Positions 37,951-41,763 of a DNA stretch of 41,763 bases are shown piece by piece; position 1 is the stretch's first letter, and each line of letters begins with the position of its first letter. The DNA is from Candidatus Arcticimaribacter sp. (GTDB taxonomy: Bacteria > Bacteroidota > Bacteroidia > Flavobacteriales > Flavobacteriaceae). The stretch covers positions 1 through 41,763 of the forward strand of contig WTJU01000022.1 in assembly GCA_011526285.1 (NCBI GenBank), written 5' to 3'. Below the pieces are notes generated by a model, which saw only the letters and a program-made list of their open reading frames with translations, did not search any database and was not told the origin of the DNA. The position numbers and the translations under genes were made by a program.

Positions 37951-39264
37951 ATGAGCACTCTTTCCATTCTAATTGTTTTACCACTACTTATTGTTTTCTC
38001 CTACATCTTTGATTTAATCGCAAAAAAAACCAAATTCCCTGCTGTAATATTACTAATGTTCACAGGGATTCTCATCCGCGTTGGAACAACGGTATATGGT
38101 GTAAGTGAATTCGGATTCCTGGACAATCTTATTCCAGTTTTGGGTACCATAGGGTTAATTCTTATTGTTCTTGAAGGAGCTTTAGAGTTGGATATTACCG
38201 CTGAAAAATTACCTGTCATTTTAAAAGGGTTTTTAGCCGCAGGCATTATTTTAATCCTCAACATAATCGCCATTAGTTTTGCATTTGAACATTTTTTAGG
38301 AATGTCTGCACAAGCGGCGGTGGTCTATGCTACCCCTCTTTCCATTATTAGCAGCGCGGTAGCCATCCCTTCAAGCGCTGGCTTACGCGAACAAGAAAAA
38401 GAATTTGTGGTTTATGAATCCACCTTTTCGGACATCTTGGGAATCATGATTTTTAACTATGCCATTCGTCAATTTGAAACCAATCAAGCTTTGGTGAGTG
38501 CAGAATCGCTTATTGCGTTAGGTTTACAAATTCTTGGTGTAATTGTTGTTTCATTACTCATTACCTTTTGCTTGTTTTACCTGCTCCAAAAAATAGAACA
38601 TCACGTTAAGTTCTTCTTGATCTTGGCCCTACTAATTTTAGTGTATGCCTTTGGTAAATTCTTCCATTTACCTGCCTTGGTGACCATTTTCATTTTCGGA
38701 CTTTTCTTGAGTAATGTTAATGCGCTCCTTCCCGATTTCATGAAACAACGTTTAGACATTGAAGCCACCGAAAAAGGATTACATGAGTTTCATATCCTTA
38801 CGGCTGAATCTACCTTCTTAGTCAAAACATTCTTCTTTCTTTTCTTTGGTTTCTCGATAGATTTAACCGCATTTACTTCTATTGATCCCTTCCTTTATGG
38901 TTTAATGATTTTTGGAATTATGTTAGGCCTTCGCTACGCCTATTTTATTGTTACCACATTTAAAATAAGCCCCTCCTCTTTGGTGTTTATCTCTCCTCGA
39001 GGGTTAATTAGCATCCTACTATTTTTACAAATTTCTGAAGTTGGCTTTTTAAAAGATGTAACAACACTTGTAGATGAAAAAGTCTTGTTGGTCGTGATTT
39101 TAGCTTCTATGCTTGTAATGACACGAGGCACCATGAAAAAGACTAAAACAGCAGTTGAAGAAACAGAAGAAATTGAGGAAAATGAAGAAGAAACTGCTAT
39201 AGATATTTTAATGCAAGAAGACAACAATGAAACGCTTCCCCCTGCCGAAGCTGATAAAGAATAA
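37951..39264 (+). CDS. Cation:proton antiporter (CPA1/NhaP-type)
   Basis: 437 aa; multi-TM, FPAVILLMFTGILIRVG, LIVLEGALELD, FVVYESTFSDILGIMIF, acidic C-terminal tail. Confidence 0.88.
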   Translation: MSTLSILIVLPLLIVFSYIFDLIAKKTKFPAVILLMFTGILIRVGTTVYGVSEFGFLDNLIPVLGTIGLILIVLEGALELDITAEKLPVILKGFLAAGIILILNIIAISFAFEHFLGMSAQAAVVYATPLSIISSAVAIPSSAGLREQEKEFVVYESTFSDILGIMIFNYAIRQFETNQALVSAESLIALGLQILGVIVVSLLITFCLFYLLQKIEHHVKFFLILALLILVYAFGKFFHLPALVTIFIFGLFLSNVNALLPDFMKQRLDIEATEKGLHEFHILTAESTFLVKTFFFLFFGFSIDLTAFTSIDPFLYGLMIFGIMLGLRYAYFIVTTFKISPSSLVFISPRGLISILLFLQISEVGFLKDVTTLVDEKVLLVVILASMLVMTRGTMKKTKTAVEETEEIEENEEETAIDILMQEDNNETLPPAEADKE

Positions 39265-39268
39265 TACT

Positions 39269-40252
39269 ATGTTTCCACTCCAACGCAATCGCCGTTTACG
39301 TCAAAGCCAAGCAGTTCGTGCTTTGGTTCGAGAACACTCCCTTTCACCAGACGATTTTATTGTTCCATTATTTATCGTTGAAGGAACCCAAGTCAAAGAA
39401 GAAATTCCCTCAATGCCAGACTACTATCGCATGAGCTTAGACCTGTTGAAAGTGGAAGTTAAAAGCCTATGGGATATGGGACTTAAAAGCGTTTTACTGT
39501 TCGTTAAAGTTCCCGATCTACTAAAAGACAACAAAGGAACCGAAGCACTCAACCCAAAAGGGCTAATGCAACTTGCTGTTCAAACAGTAAAAGAAACTTG
39601 TCCAGAAATGCTAGTAATGACTGATGTTGCGCTAGATCCATATTCTTCTTATGGGCATGATGGGATTGTTGAAAATGGACAAATCATTAATGATGCCACC
39701 AAAGAAATATTGGCTCAAATGGCATTATCACATGCGCAAGCTGGAGCTGATTTTGTCGCTCCAAGCGACATGATGGACGGAAGGGTAGAACACATAAGAG
39801 AATTACTAGAAGCAGAAGGCTTTCACCATACTGGTATTATGAGCTATAGTGCTAAATATGCTTCCTCTTTTTATGGTCCTTTTCGAGATGCGTTAGATTC
39901 TGCTCCCGGGTTTGGTGATAAAAAAACCTATCAAATGGATTTCCATAACCGCAAAGAAGCCCTTACGGAGACCCAATTAGACATTGAAGAAGGTGCAGAT
40001 ATCGTTATGGTAAAACCGGGTATTGCTTACTTGGACATTATTCGCGACTTGGCCAATGAAATTGAAACTCCCATTGCAGCCTATCAAGTGAGTGGTGAAT
40101 ATGCTATGCTAAAAGCTGCTGCAGCTAAAGGCTGGGTAGATTATGACGCTATAGTCTATGAACAACTAATCGCTTTTAAACGTGCAGGAGCTTCTTTAAT
40201 AGCAAGTTATTTTGCCAAAGACGCTGTACGATTAATAAATAACCTTAGCTAA
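39269..40252 (+). CDS. hemB: Delta-aminolevulinic acid dehydratase (porphobilinogen synthase)
   Basis: Internal ATG at 39269 (MFPLQRNRRLRQSQAVRALVREH) chosen over ORF start 39227, which overlaps the upstream gene; TDVALDPYSSYGHDG, GADFVAPSDMMDGRV, MVKPGIAYLDIIRD. Confidence 0.96.
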   Translation: MFPLQRNRRLRQSQAVRALVREHSLSPDDFIVPLFIVEGTQVKEEIPSMPDYYRMSLDLLKVEVKSLWDMGLKSVLLFVKVPDLLKDNKGTEALNPKGLMQLAVQTVKETCPEMLVMTDVALDPYSSYGHDGIVENGQIINDATKEILAQMALSHAQAGADFVAPSDMMDGRVEHIRELLEAEGFHHTGIMSYSAKYASSFYGPFRDALDSAPGFGDKKTYQMDFHNRKEALTETQLDIEEGADIVMVKPGIAYLDIIRDLANEIETPIAAYQVSGEYAMLKAAAAKGWVDYDAIVYEQLIAFKRAGASLIASYFAKDAVRLINNLS

Positions 40253-40295
40253 AGGCATAGTTTTTGCTCGCTTGTCATGATGATAAATAACAGTC

Positions 40296-41015
40296 ATGAA
40301 ACGCCCCCTTCTTTTTTTCTTTATTTCTCTCTTATTCCTACAATGCATTGGTGAAGATTTTATTGATGACTATGTCGACCCGACCTTGCGTATAACCAAT
40401 CCTATCACGAGTATTCAGGAGGGATTAAACTATCAATTTCAAGCACAGTTCTTTGACGAATCTGGAACCAAAGTAGAAAATCCTAATTTAAACTGGTCTG
40501 CTCATCCTTCTACTGCTTTGGGTATTTCTAGTGATGGCACAATCACCGCTTTAGCTGCTGGAGAAGTTTCTGTTACTGTTAGTGCACTAGGGCTTCAAGG
40601 AGAAAACATATCCACCACTATTGTGTTTACTGTAACACCGCTCCCCATGGACGAATTAGAGACACCAGACAATGGAATTATGGTAAGTGATCAATTTTTT
40701 GAAGGTCAATTACGAAGTACCTCAAGCTATTTGTTAGAAGGAAATTTTCGTTATGAATTCTACGAACAAAATATTGTTTTAAGTTTAGATGACAGTTATA
40801 GAGCCGATACAGCACTTCCGGGGCTTTACATTTACCTAACCAACAATCCCAATACACCAATGGGAGGTTATGAAATTGGTCAAGTACTTGTGTTTGAAGG
40901 CGCCCATCAATATGAATTACCCTCTTCTATCGCCCTAATGGACTATAAATACATTCTTTATTGGTGTAAGCCCTTTAGTGTTAAAGTGGGGGATGCTCTT
41001 CTCTTTGACGATTAA
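40296..41015 (+). CDS. Lipoprotein with BIG2-like Ig domain and C-terminal DM13-like domain
   Basis: 239 aa; lipobox LFLQC followed by acidic IGEDFIDD; ISSDGTITALAAGEVSVTVSA (BIG2-like); C-terminal GNFRYEFYEQNIVLSLDDSY...PGLYIYLT...YILYWCKPFSVKVGDA (DM13-like with conserved Cys). Confidence 0.75.
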   Translation: MKRPLLFFFISLLFLQCIGEDFIDDYVDPTLRITNPITSIQEGLNYQFQAQFFDESGTKVENPNLNWSAHPSTALGISSDGTITALAAGEVSVTVSALGLQGENISTTIVFTVTPLPMDELETPDNGIMVSDQFFEGQLRSTSSYLLEGNFRYEFYEQNIVLSLDDSYRADTALPGLYIYLTNNPNTPMGGYEIGQVLVFEGAHQYELPSSIALMDYKYILYWCKPFSVKVGDALLFDD

Positions 41016-41038
41016 ACCCGCCCCAAAAACTAAACTCA

Positions 41039-41763
41039 ATGATAACAAAAGATTTTTCTACGTTTAAACGAAACTCAGCGCTATTCCTTTTACTGCTATT
41101 TATTGGAACTTCTGTTCATGCTCAATGGGCACAGGAAAAAGGTAAAGGGTACTACAAAGTAGGTGTATGGTGGCTGGAAGCAGACGAACATTATACCAAT
41201 GTAGGTGCTATAGATCCCAATGCAACCAGAGGCTTGTTTATCAGTAGTTTTTTTGGCCGCTATGGGTTGAATGAAAATCTAACTGTGGTGGGGTATATTC
41301 CTCATACTCGCGTCTATCAAAACAGTCAAGTTTTTAGTTCCGGAAGAGCAACTATTTCAGGCGAGGAATTTTCTAGTCTTGGAGATAGCAACCTTGGATT
41401 GGAGTATCAATGGTACCGAAAAAGGGGCTGGGCTATTTCTACATCGCTAACCTTAGGGCTCCCAACTGGAAATAGTAGTGGAGGAAGTGACGGAAGTTAT
41501 CAAACTGGAGACGGAGAATTCAATCAAATAGTACGTTTGCATTTTGGGCGTTCCTATCGACTATGGCAACATCGTTTTTACGCCAAAGCCAACTTTGGTG
41601 TAAATCAACGCAGCAAAGGTTTTTCAGATGAATTTCGTGCTGGAGTTGAAACAGGCACTAAGATTTTAGCCCAAAAAGTATTAGTGTTGGGGCGTGTAAA
41701 CCTCATCGAATCTTTTCAAAATGGAACGTTAGATGCCAGTACAAGTAACGGTAGTATTTTTGC
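41039..41763 (+). CDS. Outer-membrane beta-barrel (transporter-like) protein, truncated by the window edge
   Basis: Own translation from ATG 41039: MITKDFSTFKRNSALFLLLLFIGTSVHAQWAQEKGKGYYKVGVWWLEADEHYTNVG... open to the window end; signal peptide and alternating beta-strand pattern (not in the supplied ORF track). Confidence 0.75.
   Translation, partial: MITKDFSTFKRNSALFLLLLFIGTSVHAQWAQEKGKGYYKVGVWWLEADEHYTNVGAIDPNATRGLFISSFFGRYGLNENLTVVGYIPHTRVYQNSQVFSSGRATISGEEFSSLGDSNLGLEYQWYRKRGWAISTSLTLGLPTGNSSGGSDGSYQTGDGEFNQIVRLHFGRSYRLWQHRFYAKANFGVNQRSKGFSDEFRAGVETGTKILAQKVLVLGRVNLIESFQNGTLDASTSNGSIF

Noticed and set aside
37308-39227. Antisense ORFs in hemF and the antiporter gene (94, 90 and 95 aa)
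   Set aside because: Antisense to conserved genes; Ser/Ile/Lys-rich composition typical of reverse translation of membrane-protein codons.
40275-40299. GTCATGA direct repeat just upstream of the DM13-like lipoprotein start
   Set aside because: Seven-base repeat including the start codon; too short to distinguish from chance.
1-41763. CRISPR arrays, prophage, transposons, retrons or defence islands
   Set aside because: No repeat-spacer pattern, integrase, transposase, reverse transcriptase or phage structural gene found among the ORFs or intergenic sequence.

Overview
The window looks like a conserved chromosomal segment of a marine-type Flavobacteriia/Bacteroidota genome. This is inferred from TAnnTTTG-type -7 boxes, a TonB receptor with a CarboxypepD_reg-like N-terminus, and the gene families present. 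It is densely coding and mostly housekeeping; I see no tRNA, rRNA, CRISPR array, transposase, prophage or defence island. Main blocks: a one-domain asparaginase-like protein; a large DUF2723 membrane protein; thioredoxin; metallophosphoesterase; dGTPase; a beta-helix lipoprotein, TonB receptor and PiT-PhoU phosphate transporter block; class I ribonucleotide reductase (nrdA/nrdB); DUF3109; MarC; an S41 protease; dCMP deaminase; an OYE-type oxidoreductase; HupE-like; TerB-DnaJ; bacilliredoxin; PlsC; crotonase; a histidine kinase; HemJ; a flavin monooxygenase; MATE; and a nearly complete heme biosynthesis locus (hemH and an AraC regulator divergent from hemA-C-D-E-F, then an antiporter, then hemB). 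A DM13-domain lipoprotein and an outer-membrane beta-barrel truncated by the window edge follow. The best candidates for new biology are: (i) the BIG2-like/DM13 surface lipoprotein plus beta-barrel pair next to the heme locus; (ii) the beta-helix lipoprotein/TonB-receptor pair with a strong hairpin between the genes, upstream of a PiT-PhoU fusion; (iii) 21-bp-phased repeats between the AraC regulator and hemA; (iv) a DnaA-box-like site and a perfect 15-bp palindrome upstream of nrdB. All family assignments are by eye; no searches were run.
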